Below, piece by piece: positions 54,645 through 63,956 of a stretch of 64,000 nucleotides of DNA (the stretch's first letter is position 1; every line of letters starts with the position of its first letter). The DNA is from Pseudomonas putida (GTDB lineage: Bacteria > Pseudomonadota > Gammaproteobacteria > Pseudomonadales > Pseudomonadaceae). The notes below the pieces were generated by a model. It was not told the DNA's origin. It worked only from the letters and a program-made list of their open reading frames with translations, and did no database searches. Position numbers and translations under genes: made by a program. The stretch is from NCBI RefSeq assembly GCF_002741075.1, contig NZ_CP016634.1, forward strand, positions 124,001 through 188,000, written 5' to 3'.

Positions 54645-55439
54645 TCAGCGCTCCTGCCCGGCACTGGCGGCGGCCTGCTCGGCCGCCCGCCCACGCGGGC
54701 CATGAAAGTATTCGTGGATCCAGGGGTCGTCGGTCTGCTCGACCTGGGCCAGGGGGCCGGCCACCAGCACTTTTTTCTGTGACAGCACGGCGACCCGGTC
54801 TGTGATGGTGTAGAGGGTGTCCAGGTCGTGGGTGATCAGGAACACCGAAAGGCCCAGGGCGTCGCGCAGGGTCAGGATCAACTGGTCGAACGCGGCGGCG
54901 CCGATCGGGTCGAGGCCGGCGGTGGGTTCGTCGAGAAAGAGGATATCCGGGTCGAGTGCCAGGGCCCGGGCCAGGGCTGCGCGCTTGATCATGCCGCCGG
55001 ACAGGGAGGATGGGTACTTGTCGGCGGCGGAGATCGGAAGGCCGGCCAGGGCCAGTTTGACCCCGGCCAAGTGTTCGGCGTCGGCGCGGGAGAGCCCGGC
55101 GTGCTCGATCAGTGGCAGGGCCACATTCTCGGTGACCGTGAGCGAGGAAAACAGCGCGCCTTTCTGGAACAGCACGCCAAAGCGCCGCTCCACCTGGGAG
55201 CGCTGCTCGCTGTTGAGTGTCGCCAGGTCCTGCCCGAAGACCTTGACTTGCCCTTCGTTGGGTCGGCGCAGGCCGATGATGCTGCGCAGCAATACCGACT
55301 TGCCGCTGCCTGAGCCGCCGACTACGGCGAGGATCTCGCCGCGGTAGAGGTCCAGGTCGAGGTTTTCGTGCACGCTCTGGCTGCCGAATCGGTTGCACAG
55401 GCCCCGGGCTTCGATTACCGCGTCGCGTATGCCATTCAC
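54645..55439 (-). CDS. MCE/Mla-type ABC transporter ATPase (MlaF-like)
   Basis: 264 aa. Walker A GGSGSGKSV, Q-loop VLFQKGALFSSL, signature LSGGMIKRAALARAL, Walker B ILFLDEPTAGLDP, switch ITHDLDTL. The GALFSSLTVTENVALPL stretch is typical of MlaF. The start overlaps the permease stop by 4 bp. Confidence 0.94.
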   Translation of the reverse strand: MNGIRDAVIEARGLCNRFGSQSVHENLDLDLYRGEILAVVGGSGSGKSVLLRSIIGLRRPNEGQVKVFGQDLATLNSEQRSQVERRFGVLFQKGALFSSLTVTENVALPLIEHAGLSRADAEHLAGVKLALAGLPISAADKYPSSLSGGMIKRAALARALALDPDILFLDEPTAGLDPIGAAAFDQLILTLRDALGLSVFLITHDLDTLYTITDRVAVLSQKKVLVAGPLAQVEQTDDPWIHEYFHGPRGRAAEQAAASAGQER

Positions 55440-56560
55440 CAGCCCATCTCCATGAAGAACAGCGCGGCCACGGCATCGAGCACGATCACCACGAAAATCG
55501 ATTGCACCACGCTGGAGGTGGTATGCGCGCCAACCGATTCGGCGCTGCCGCTGACCTTGAAACCTTCCAGGCAGCCGATGGCGGCGATCAGGAAGGCGAA
55601 GAAAGGTGCTTTGACCAGGCCGACGATGAAGTGCTGCACGCCGATGTCGCTCTGCAGCAGTGACAGGAACATCGCCGGCGAGATACCCAGGGACAGGGCG
55701 CAGACCACAGCACCGCCGACGATGCCGCAGATCATCGCGACGAAGGTCAGCAGCGGCAGGGAAATCAGCAAGGCCAGCACCCGCGGCACCACCAGCAGTT
55801 CGATGGGGTTGAGCCCCAGGGTGCGGATGGCATCGATCTCTTCGTTGGCCTTCATTGAGCCGATCTGGGCGGTGAAGGCGCTGGCGGTGCGCCCGGCCAT
55901 GAGGATGGCGGTCAGCAGCACGGCGAATTCCCGCAGGAAGGAGAACGCCACCAGATCCACGGTGAAGACCGTGGCGCCGAAGTCCTCCAGCACCGTGGCG
56001 CCGAGAAACGCCACCACCGCGCCCACCAGGAACGTCAGCAGCGCCACGATCGGTGCGGCGTCCAGGCCGGTCTGCTCGATGTGCGCGACCACCGGCGTGA
56101 CCCGCCAGCGGTGCGGCTGAAAGGCCCGGCGGGCGAGGGTCTCGAGGACCAAGCCGATGAAGCCGAGCAACTGCCGGGTGTCCTGCCAGAGTGTGGCGAC
56201 GGCGCAGCCGATGCGCTCAAGCAACAGCAGCAGGACCGGGCGCTCGGCTTCCTTGACCGGGATGCAGTAGTCCTGCACCGAGCAGTAGACGTTCTTGAGC
56301 AAGGCGCGGCTGGCTTCGGGAAGGTCATTGGTGCAGTGCGACAGGCGTTCGGAGCCGAGCAGCTCGGCCAGCAGCGAGGCGCCGGCGGTGTCGAGCCGGC
56401 CCAGCTGGCTCAGGTCGGCGACCGTATCGTCGCCATACTGCGAGCGCAGCCGCTCGCTCTCGCGCTTGAGGCTGGCGTAGTGGGCCAAGGTCCAGTCACC
56501 GGCGATGCGTAGGCAGGCCGGTTGGCTGCTGGTGTCCAGGGTGGCGCTGGGGGTGGTCAT
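55436..56560 (-). CDS. MlaE-type permease fused to an N-terminal STAS domain
   Basis: 374 aa from ATG 56560 with GGAG 6 nt upstream (ATG 56569 also in frame). Residues 1-105 are a STAS domain (PACLRIAGDWTLAHYASLKRE, VADLSQLGRLDTAGASLLAELLG), the rest an MlaE permease with five or six helices (LLTFLVGAVVAFLGATVLEDFG, AGRTASAFTAQIGSMKANEEIDAIRTLGLNP). In E. coli the STAS subunit MlaB is separate and binds the ATPase; here it is covalently joined. First gene of the operon. Confidence 0.93.
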   Translation of the reverse strand: MTTPSATLDTSSQPACLRIAGDWTLAHYASLKRESERLRSQYGDDTVADLSQLGRLDTAGASLLAELLGSERLSHCTNDLPEASRALLKNVYCSVQDYCIPVKEAERPVLLLLLERIGCAVATLWQDTRQLLGFIGLVLETLARRAFQPHRWRVTPVVAHIEQTGLDAAPIVALLTFLVGAVVAFLGATVLEDFGATVFTVDLVAFSFLREFAVLLTAILMAGRTASAFTAQIGSMKANEEIDAIRTLGLNPIELLVVPRVLALLISLPLLTFVAMICGIVGGAVVCALSLGISPAMFLSLLQSDIGVQHFIVGLVKAPFFAFLIAAIGCLEGFKVSGSAESVGAHTTSSVVQSIFVVIVLDAVAALFFMEMGW

Positions 56561-56654
56561 AGGCTCCATGCATCTGACAGGGCGCGAGGCGTCGAGTCAG
56601 ATCATAGCGCACCAGAGCGGCTGGGGCTGCCGGACTGTCGCCCGCCTCCTAGGC

Positions 56655-57677
56655 TCACGGTGCGGGCGTGTCGTCGAGCACCTTGAAGCGCAGCACGCCA
56701 ATCACCTGACCATCTTCGGTCAGTACCCTCACCTGCCACTTGCCCACCGGATTGGGCGGGAAATTCTGCTTATGGGTCCAGGCTCGATAGCCTTCCTTGC
56801 GCCCGCCATGGATGTCCAAGGCAATGCGGTCGACTTCTTTGCCATTCAACTGCCACACATGGTAGATGCGCTCGTTCAGGCCGCGCGGGGCGTTGATCGC
56901 CGTATAGGCATACAGGCCGCCACTGCGGATGCGACTGACGGGAACCTCGTCCAGAGAGTCGCCGGGCTGGCGATTCTGCACTTCGGTACTGACAGCCACC
57001 TCGGTCATCCACAGGGTCGCCGGGGGTACCCAGGAGCGCAACAGCCAACCGCCGGCGCCGACAGTCAGGGTCACCAGCACCAGGGCCACTGCACGCCGCC
57101 AGTTGTTGATCGGAAAACTGCTGGCCAGGCTCGGGAACGACAGCGCCATGGCGGCGATCAACGCCAGCTTGAAGCTTTGCGCGGTGGTCAGGTGCAGGAT
57201 GATCGGCAACGCCGTCAATAGGGCGGCGAACAGCGTCAAGGTGTGCAGCGCCAGGAACAACCAGCGTCGGGGTGCCAGCCACTTGTAGTACAGCGGGTCG
57301 ATGATCGAGATGAGGCCTGCCGCGCCGAGCAGGCCCGTGAACACCAGCTGGCCACTGTTCCAGGTGGTGGTGATGAAGAAGAACGGCAGGACGAAGAACA
57401 GGCTCTCCTGGTGGATCATCTGCGTCGCGTAGCGCAGCAGCGGTTGGGGAATCTCGCGCTTGAAGACCTTGGTGAACAGGCCGGTCAGGGTGTTCTCCAG
57501 CATCAGCCAGACCCAGCTGACGAGCATGAGGACGGCGACCCAACTGGCAAGGCTGGCCTGGCGATCGACGAGGATGAAGCTGCCGATACCGGACAGGAAA
57601 CCACCCAGCGCGATGATGCCCGGGTAGCGCTTGAGCAGCTCGATCAGGCGGATGACGAAAGTGGGAATTGGGGGCAT
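56655..57677 (-). CDS. membrane protein with DUF5924 and DUF2914-like domains
   Basis: 340 aa from ATG 57677 (MPPIPTFVIRLIELLKRYPG); a longer frame to 57758 lacks a ribosome site, and this start has no clear one either. Six to seven hydrophobic helices (about 10-215), then a C-terminal periplasmic domain (LNERIYHVWQLNGKEVDRIALDIHGGRKEGYRAWT, GKWQVRVLTEDGQVIG), the pattern of DUF2914. Function unknown. Confidence 0.82.
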   Translation of the reverse strand: MPPIPTFVIRLIELLKRYPGIIALGGFLSGIGSFILVDRQASLASWVAVLMLVSWVWLMLENTLTGLFTKVFKREIPQPLLRYATQMIHQESLFFVLPFFFITTTWNSGQLVFTGLLGAAGLISIIDPLYYKWLAPRRWLFLALHTLTLFAALLTALPIILHLTTAQSFKLALIAAMALSFPSLASSFPINNWRRAVALVLVTLTVGAGGWLLRSWVPPATLWMTEVAVSTEVQNRQPGDSLDEVPVSRIRSGGLYAYTAINAPRGLNERIYHVWQLNGKEVDRIALDIHGGRKEGYRAWTHKQNFPPNPVGKWQVRVLTEDGQVIGVLRFKVLDDTPAP

Positions 57678-57785
57678 GGAATCAATGAACACAGCAGGAG
57701 AATGGGAGGCCTGGAGCCTGCGTGCAAGTTCGGCCCCGCAGAGGGGCTGAACTGGCACGATGATATGTCACAGGATACCGTCGAA

Positions 57786-59192
57786 TCAGGGCTTGCGTGT
57801 AGCGCCGTCGGGCTTGGGCACCGAATGGCGTCGCAGGCGCAGCAGGCCCACGGCGAGGATCACCCCCAGCAGCAACGCAAGCAGCCCATAGAGCTCGTCG
57901 AAGCCAAACAGCGGTTTTTCGATGCGCAGATAGCCGGGCTCCTTGAGCATCGCGCGCAAGGCGGCATCGGCCTGCTTGAGGCTCACCTGACGCAGCTTGC
58001 GCGCCGAGTCACGGAAGCGCCCGTCGCTGTAGTCGTTGAGCGCTCCCCAGTAGTAGTCCGCCAGGGCGCTGTTGCCCTGGGTGCTCCAGCTTTCACGGGC
58101 GATCGCCGCGTCCTTGATGCGGGCGAAGGTGTCCGGGTCCAGGCCGTTCTTGCGCAGATGATCGAACAACTGCTCCATCACCTTGATCGCCTGGTCGACA
58201 TCCTGGCGCTCGAGGTCCGCGTTCAATGCCAGCATGCCGGTATCGCCAAAGCTCTCGCGCTGCACCGACGGTCCATAGGACAAGCCATGACGCAGCCGCA
58301 GTTGGTCGTACAGGGCCCAGTCCAGGTAACGCGAGAGCAGATCGAGGGTCGCGTTCTGGTCGTTGTCGGTCTCAGGCTCGATGAACAGCCAATGCAGCTT
58401 GACGCTGTCGCCCAGCCAGCCACGGGTCAGGTCGCGGCGCTGCTCGGCCTGCTGGGTGATGGTGTCGAGGGTACGACGTTCGCCCGGCTCGGTGGCCGGC
58501 AGTTCGCCATAGGTGCGTTCCAGATAGGCCGGCAGCAGGCGGTCCAGGCCGCCGACCACGATCAGGGTCATGTTGTTGGCGGCATACCAGTGTTCGCGCA
58601 GGGTTTTCACCTGCTCTAGGGTCATGTCATCGATATTGGAGCGTTCGGCGCATTTCAGGCCCAGTTCCACGGCCAACTGGTCGCTGCCCGGGTGGCCGAT
58701 GTCCTGACGGTCGAGCCAGCGTTGCAGGTGGCCATAGTGGCCGCCGTCCTCACGTTCGATGATTTTTTTCGCGGTCGCCAAGGCCTTGGCATCGATACGG
58801 GTATCACGGATCACCGACAGCAACAGGTCGAGGACCTTGCGTTGATTGCGCGCGGGCGCTTCGATCACGAAAGTGGTGTCGGCACTGCTGGTGTAGGCGT
58901 TCCACTCCCCGCCCAACGATTGCAGGCGCTCTTCCAGGCCACCCTCGCCGGTGTCGTCGATGCCGCTGAACAATAGATGTTCGAGCAGGTGCGGCAGTTC
59001 TTTTTGGTCGCAGTCGAAGTCATCCAGGCCGACGCCGACCACCAGGCGAATGGCCACGTGATCGCGCTCATAGCCTGACTTGAGGATCACCTGCAGGCCA
59101 TTGGGCAACAGGTAGCCCTCCACCCGTGAACGATCGAGGGCAAGCGAGGGCAGGCTGAAGATCAGCAGGCAAACGAACATCAGGCAACGCAT
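57786..59192 (-). CDS. membrane-anchored M16-family zinc peptidase
   Basis: 468 aa from ATG 59192 (MRCLMFVCLLIFSLPSLA), giving a signal peptide. Inverted zinc motif HLLEH intact (ELPHLLEHLLFSG), with Glu in the following helix (ATAKKIIEREDGG). Second M16 lobe around 210-400 (LREHWYAANNMTLIVVGG, YDQLRLRHGLSYG). The C terminus has a membrane helix (LYGLLALLLGVILAVGLL) and a basic tail, so the enzyme is probably held on the inner membrane facing the periplasm. Substrate unknown. Confidence 0.9.
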   Translation of the reverse strand: MRCLMFVCLLIFSLPSLALDRSRVEGYLLPNGLQVILKSGYERDHVAIRLVVGVGLDDFDCDQKELPHLLEHLLFSGIDDTGEGGLEERLQSLGGEWNAYTSSADTTFVIEAPARNQRKVLDLLLSVIRDTRIDAKALATAKKIIEREDGGHYGHLQRWLDRQDIGHPGSDQLAVELGLKCAERSNIDDMTLEQVKTLREHWYAANNMTLIVVGGLDRLLPAYLERTYGELPATEPGERRTLDTITQQAEQRRDLTRGWLGDSVKLHWLFIEPETDNDQNATLDLLSRYLDWALYDQLRLRHGLSYGPSVQRESFGDTGMLALNADLERQDVDQAIKVMEQLFDHLRKNGLDPDTFARIKDAAIARESWSTQGNSALADYYWGALNDYSDGRFRDSARKLRQVSLKQADAALRAMLKEPGYLRIEKPLFGFDELYGLLALLLGVILAVGLLRLRRHSVPKPDGATRKP

Positions 59193-59223
59193 CGGCGAGC
59201 TCGGGTCTCCAGGTGTGCGGGTT

Positions 59224-60882
59224 TCAGGACAGGCGGGCTTCGTCCGGCACGCTGTCGAGCAGAAGTCCGCCCGTATCCGCGCCGCCCAGTACGACATAGG
59301 CACTGCTGCAGAACAAAGAGTTCAATCGCTTCATGTCGGCGATCAGCTCCAAGTGTAGCGAACTGGTCTCGATACTTTGCACCACTTTACGTTGCAGGCG
59401 GCTGACATGGGCATGGGCCAGGCGCCGCTCCTGTGCACGGAAACGGCGCTTCTCGCGCAGTAGCAGGCGGGCACTCTCGGGGTCTGCGCTGAGGAACACC
59501 GACAACCCCAGGCGCAGGTTGGCCAGCAATTGTTCCTGAAGGCCGGTGAGCTCCTCCAACCCGACCTGGGAAAACTCCCGGCGCTGCGAGGTCTTTTGCT
59601 GCTGGACCTTGCGCAGCATGCGCTCGATCAGGTCGCTGGCGAGCTTGAGGTTGATGGCCAGCTCGATGATCTCGGCCCAGCGCCGATTATCCTGTTCGCT
59701 GAGGTCCTCGCGGGTCATCTGTGCCAGATACAGTTTGATGGCGCTGTACAGGGCCTCTGCATCCTCGGCCAGGGCCCGCACCTGTTGCGGCAGCGCGGTC
59801 TGTGTGCCGCGAAGTGCGCCGAGCATGGCGTCGAGCAGGCTGTCGACGATATCGCCCAGGCGCAGAGTCTCGCGGGCTGCGTTGGCCAGGGCCAGGCTTG
59901 GTGTGCCCAGGGCGGTGGCGTCCAGGTGGCGTGCCTTGATCGGGCCATTGCCATTTTCGCGTTCTGGCAGCAGCGAGCTGCACAACCGGCCCATGGGTTT
60001 GACCGTGGGCAGCATGACCAGGCAGCGCAGCGTGTTGTAGAGCAGATGGAAGCCGATCACCAGTTCCTGGGGGCTGAAGCTTAGCGAGTCCATCCAGTCG
60101 ACCAGTGGATGCAGCACGGGGATGATCAGCACCAGACCGATCAGCTTGTACAGCAAGCTGCCCAGGGCGACACGTCGGCCGGCGGAGTTCTGCATGCTGG
60201 TGGTCAGGAATGCCAGCAGGCCGCTACCGATGTTGGCGCCCACCACCAGGCCGATCGCCACCGGCAGGCTGATGACCTCGGCCCCTGCCAACGTGGCGGT
60301 GAGCAGCACGGCAGCCAGGCTGGAATAGGACACCAAGGCAAACAACGCACCTACCAGGGCATCGAGCATGATGTCGCCGGTCAGCGAGGCGAACAGCACC
60401 CGTACGCCTTGGGCGTGGGTGATGGGCGCCGCCGCCTGCACGATCAGTTGCAGGGCCAGGATGATCAGGCCCAGGCCGATCCCGACACGCCCGAGTTGGC
60501 CGGCGCGGGTCTGTTTGCGTGAGAGGAAGAAGATCACCCCGAGGAAGATCAGCAGCGGCGACAGCCATGACAGGTCGAAGGTCAGCACCCGCGCCATCAG
60601 CGCGGTGCCCACGTCCGCGCCCAACATGATCGCCAGTGCCGGGGTCATGGCCATCAGCCCCTGCCCCACGAACGATGTCACTAGCATGGCGGTGGCGTTG
60701 CTGCTCTGCACCATGGCGGTGACCAGGATGCCTGCGACAAAGGCCAGCGGGCGCTTGCTCATGTTCTGGCTGAGCACCCGACGCAGGTTGGAGCCGTACA
60801 CCCGCAGGATGCCGGTACGCACGATATGCGTGCCCCACACCAGCAAGGCCACGGCGGACAGCAGGTTGAGCAGGGTCAGCAT
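59224..60882 (-). CDS. Na/Pi cotransporter family protein with PhoU-like domain
   Basis: 552 aa from ATG 60882 (MLTLLNLLSAVALLVWG) with AAGGGGGC upstream; an in-frame upstream extension is unlikely. NptA-type repeats with Gln-Ser-Ser motif (VTAMVQSSNATAMLVTSF) and GADVGTALMARVL in the first half, SYSSLAAVLLTATLAG and GANIGSGLLAFL in the second. The C-terminal helical part (about 370-530) is PhoU-like. Probable sodium-coupled phosphate transport; in bacteria the direction is not certain. Confidence 0.9.
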   Translation of the reverse strand: MLTLLNLLSAVALLVWGTHIVRTGILRVYGSNLRRVLSQNMSKRPLAFVAGILVTAMVQSSNATAMLVTSFVGQGLMAMTPALAIMLGADVGTALMARVLTFDLSWLSPLLIFLGVIFFLSRKQTRAGQLGRVGIGLGLIILALQLIVQAAAPITHAQGVRVLFASLTGDIMLDALVGALFALVSYSSLAAVLLTATLAGAEVISLPVAIGLVVGANIGSGLLAFLTTSMQNSAGRRVALGSLLYKLIGLVLIIPVLHPLVDWMDSLSFSPQELVIGFHLLYNTLRCLVMLPTVKPMGRLCSSLLPERENGNGPIKARHLDATALGTPSLALANAARETLRLGDIVDSLLDAMLGALRGTQTALPQQVRALAEDAEALYSAIKLYLAQMTREDLSEQDNRRWAEIIELAINLKLASDLIERMLRKVQQQKTSQRREFSQVGLEELTGLQEQLLANLRLGLSVFLSADPESARLLLREKRRFRAQERRLAHAHVSRLQRKVVQSIETSSLHLELIADMKRLNSLFCSSAYVVLGGADTGGLLLDSVPDEARLS

Positions 60883-61092
60883 GTTCTGGGCCCCCTTGTT
60901 GCCTTGTGCCCCAGGCTGGGGCCAATAGATGAAGCTGTGAGCCTGGCCCGGGGGTGGGCCTTTTAGTGGGCTCACTGAAGCTTTAGTTGTTTTGCGGACC
61001 TGCCGCCAGCTTCGCATGCTCGCCAGGCATTTGAAACAATTGAGTCATGAAAGGGCTGTCATCAAGCCTTGGGAGCTTCGCGCCAGGAACGA

Positions 61093-61118
61093 GAAAGGGC
61101 CCTGCGAAGGGCCCTTTC
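61093..61118. terminator. hairpin terminator after the TerC gene
   Basis: GAAAGGGCCC / GGGCCCTTTC with loop TGCGAA. It lies just after the TerC stop on the minus strand and separates it from the Na/Pi gene; A/T runs in the stem ends suit both directions. Confidence 0.8.
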
Positions 61119-61137
61119 TTTCCTGCGCTTGCTGATC

Positions 61138-61908
61138 TTATTGACCCGGGATGTCCTTACGCAGTTTCACCGGTTCATGCTCCTTGCCCTGCTTTCGTGC
61201 CAAGGCGGTACGCATGCGGATGTTGATCGCTTCCACCGCCAGGGAGAACGCCATGGCGAAGTAAACGTAGCCTTTTGGTACATGCACGTCGAAGGATTCG
61301 GCGATCAGCACGGTACCGACCACGATCAGGAACGACAGCGCCAGCATTTTCAGCGATGGGTGCTTGTCGATGAAGTCACTGATGGTGCCAGCGCAGAGCA
61401 TCATCACCAGCACGGCAACGATGATGGCGGCGATCATCACCGGTACGTGGGAGACCATGCCGACGGCGGTGATCACCGAGTCCAGCGAGAACACGATGTC
61501 GATGATGGCGATCTGAATGATGGTGTAGAAGAACTTGCCGCCAGCGCCTTTGGGTTCTTCGGCGCTCTCGTCCTCGCCTTCGAGGCCGTGGTAGATCTCC
61601 TGGGAGCTTTTCCACAGCAGGAACAGGCCACCGAAGAACAGGATCAGGTCGCGTCCCGAGATGCCCTGGTCGAAGACGACGAACAGGTCGTCGGTCAGGC
61701 GCATCACCCAGGTGATCGACAGCAGCAACATGATGCGTGTCACCATGGCCAGGGCCAGGCCGAAGATCCGCGTGCGCGGCTGCATGTGCTTGGGCATGCG
61801 GCTGACCAGAATCGAGATCATGATGATGTTGTCGATACCAAGAACGATCTCAAGCGCCGTCAGAGTAAAAAAGGCAACCCAGATTTCCGGGCTGGTCAGC
61901 CATTCCAT
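61138..61908 (-). CDS. TerC-family integral membrane protein
   Basis: 256 aa from ATG 61908 (MEWLTSPEIWVAFFTL) with AAGGAAAAC upstream. Seven helices; typical TerC acidic membrane motifs ALEIVLGIDNIIMISIL and IIDIVFSLDSVITAVGM. The short chain without CBS domains is like YgdQ. Thought to handle metal ions (manganese export in related proteins). Separated from its neighbours by hairpins. Confidence 0.92.
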   Translation of the reverse strand: MEWLTSPEIWVAFFTLTALEIVLGIDNIIMISILVSRMPKHMQPRTRIFGLALAMVTRIMLLLSITWVMRLTDDLFVVFDQGISGRDLILFFGGLFLLWKSSQEIYHGLEGEDESAEEPKGAGGKFFYTIIQIAIIDIVFSLDSVITAVGMVSHVPVMIAAIIVAVLVMMLCAGTISDFIDKHPSLKMLALSFLIVVGTVLIAESFDVHVPKGYVYFAMAFSLAVEAINIRMRTALARKQGKEHEPVKLRKDIPGQ

Positions 61909-61931
61909 GTGTTTTCCTTCGAACGATAAGG

Positions 61932-61957
61932 GCGACGCACCCAAGTGGGTGCGTCGC
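61932..61957. terminator. strong hairpin after the CitMHS gene
   Basis: GCGACGCACCC / GGGTGCGTCGC with loop AAGT: perfect 11-bp stem between the CitMHS stop and the TerC start. No long T-run; may be a terminator. Confidence 0.6.
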
Positions 61958-61977
61958 GGTTGAATAGTGCGCGTTTC

Positions 61978-63285
61978 TTACAGACTGCTGAACAGCGGGA
62001 AAATCCCCATGAGCAGCGCGGCGAGCATTATGCACAGGCACACGAGCACTGCCCACTTGAGTGTGAAGCGCTGGTGATCGCCGAATTCGATACCCGCCAG
62101 GGCCACCAGCAGGTAGGTAGAGGGTACCAAGGGGCTGAGCAGGTGTACCGGCTGTCCGACGATCGACGCGCGGGCCATTTCCACCGGGGTGATGCCATAG
62201 TGGCTGGCTGCTTCCGAGAGTACCGGAAGAACCCCGTAGTAGAAGGCGTCGTTGGACATGAAGAAGGTGAACGGCATGCTGACGATCGCCGTGATCACTG
62301 CCAGGTACGGCCCGAGCGCGTCGGGAATCACCGCCAGCAAACTCTTGGACATGGCCTCGACCATGCCGGTGCCGGAGAGGATGCCGGTGAAGATACCGGC
62401 GGCGAAAATCAGCCCGGTCACGGCCAGTACGCTGCCGGCGTGGGCGGCGATGCGGTCTTTTTGCTGCTGCAGGCACGGGTAGTTGACGATCATCGCGATG
62501 CTGAAGGCGATCATGAACAGCACCGGCAGCGGCAATGCGCCCGCGATCAGGGCGACCATCAGCGCGGCGGTCAGGGCGCCGTTGAACCAGATCAGCTTGG
62601 GCCGACGGGCCTCAGGGAACTGCGAAACGGTGATCTCGCTGTGGTCGATGTCGTCGGTGGGCAGGTGCAGTTCGCCCAGACGGGCCCGCTCGCGCTTGCC
62701 ATACAGGTAGGCGATGGCCAGGATCGCCAGGACGCCGAAGGCCATGGCCGGGATCATCGGCACGAAGATGTCGGACGGATCGACGTGCAGGGCACTGGCG
62801 GCCCGGGCGGTGGGGCCTCCCCAGGGGGTCATGTTCATCACGCCGCCGGCGAGGATGATCAGCCCGGCCATGATCCGTGGGCTCATCCCCAGGCGGCTGT
62901 AGAGCGGCAGCATGGCGGCGCAGCAGATCATGTAGGTGGTGGCGCCGTCACCGTCGAGCGAGACCACCAGGGCCAGCACGGCAGTCCCCACCGACACTTT
63001 GAGCGGGTCACCCTTGACCAGCTTGAGGATCTTGCGCACGGCCGGATCGAACAGGCCCGAGTCGATCATCAGGGCGAAGTAGAGAATGGCAAACATCAGC
63101 ATCACGCCAGTGGGCGCGAGCTTGCTGATGCCTTCGAGCATCATTGGGCCGATGTGGCTGTAGAAACCGCCGAACAGGGCGAACAGGATCGGTATCAGGA
63201 TCAGGGCGATCAACGCGGACAGGCGTTTGGTCATGATCAGGTACATGAACGAAATGACCATGGCGAAGCCGAGGAAGGTCAGCAT
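61978..63285 (-). CDS. CitMHS-family citrate:cation symporter
   Basis: 435 aa with about eleven helices: MYLIMTKRLSALIALILIPILFALFGGF, GVMLMFAILYFALMIDSGLFDP, LVVSLDGDGATTYMICCAAMLPLY, GGVMNMTPWGGPTARAA and FTFFMSNDAFYYGVLPVL. It fits the CitMHS family, which takes up metal-citrate complexes. No citrate-sensing two-component genes are adjacent. Confidence 0.92.
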   Translation of the reverse strand: MLTFLGFAMVISFMYLIMTKRLSALIALILIPILFALFGGFYSHIGPMMLEGISKLAPTGVMLMFAILYFALMIDSGLFDPAVRKILKLVKGDPLKVSVGTAVLALVVSLDGDGATTYMICCAAMLPLYSRLGMSPRIMAGLIILAGGVMNMTPWGGPTARAASALHVDPSDIFVPMIPAMAFGVLAILAIAYLYGKRERARLGELHLPTDDIDHSEITVSQFPEARRPKLIWFNGALTAALMVALIAGALPLPVLFMIAFSIAMIVNYPCLQQQKDRIAAHAGSVLAVTGLIFAAGIFTGILSGTGMVEAMSKSLLAVIPDALGPYLAVITAIVSMPFTFFMSNDAFYYGVLPVLSEAASHYGITPVEMARASIVGQPVHLLSPLVPSTYLLVALAGIEFGDHQRFTLKWAVLVCLCIMLAALLMGIFPLFSSL

Positions 63286-63554
63286 GGCAGTACTCCAGGC
63301 GTTACGCTGCGAAAGGAAAGTCGATTCGGGCGGATCAGCGCGTCAAGCGCTGCGCGAGGAGTAGCCGGAGGGGTACAGCGGACAGGCGGGCACAGGAAAA
63401 CATCGGGTATCACCATTGTTGTTGTTGATTGGGCCGGGCGCGGAAGCTTCCGGATGCCCTGGCTGACCGGTCTGCTGCCGGTAGTGGGGCTATCCTATTG
63501 GCGGAAGCTTTCAGCCAGCTTTCGGCTGGAGCCTGGCGACAGGAGGTAGTGCGG

Positions 63555-63956
63555 ATGCCCGACGTGATGGAAGGTGGCTGCCATTGCGGCGCCCTACGCT
63601 ATCGCCTGCAAGGCGAGCTGACGGACATTGCCCATTGCCACTGCTCGATCTGCCGACGAGTCAGCGGTGGTCTGGTGGTGACCTGGCTTACCCTGCCCCG
63701 CGACGATTTCACATGGCTGGCGGGCACGCCGGGCTGTTATGTCGCTCCGGCCAGTTGCCGCCGCTACTTCTGCTCAAACTGTGGGGCACATGTGGCGCTG
63801 GTGACGACGCGCAGTCCAGAAAGCATCGATGTCACGGTGGCGACCCTGGACCATCCGGAGCGCGTGCGGGCCAACCGGCATATCTGGACCAGCAGCCGGC
63901 TGCCTTGGCTGCACTTGGATGAGGATCTGCCAGGGGAACCGGAAGAAAGTCTCTAG
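63555..63956 (+). CDS. GFA/CENP-V-domain zinc-binding protein
   Basis: 133 aa from ATG 63555 with GGAGG upstream. The GFA fold shows all zinc ligand groups: GGCHCGAL, HCHCSICRR and FCSNCGAHV. Members include glutathione-dependent formaldehyde-activating enzyme, but most are uncharacterised. Divergent from the CitMHS gene. Confidence 0.9.
   Translation: MPDVMEGGCHCGALRYRLQGELTDIAHCHCSICRRVSGGLVVTWLTLPRDDFTWLAGTPGCYVAPASCRRYFCSNCGAHVALVTTRSPESIDVTVATLDHPERVRANRHIWTSSRLPWLHLDEDLPGEPEESL

Noticed and set aside
61945..63549. 534-codon plus-strand frame, His/Gly/Asp/Gln-rich
   Set aside because: Antisense of the CitMHS transporter, which is recognisable over its full length.
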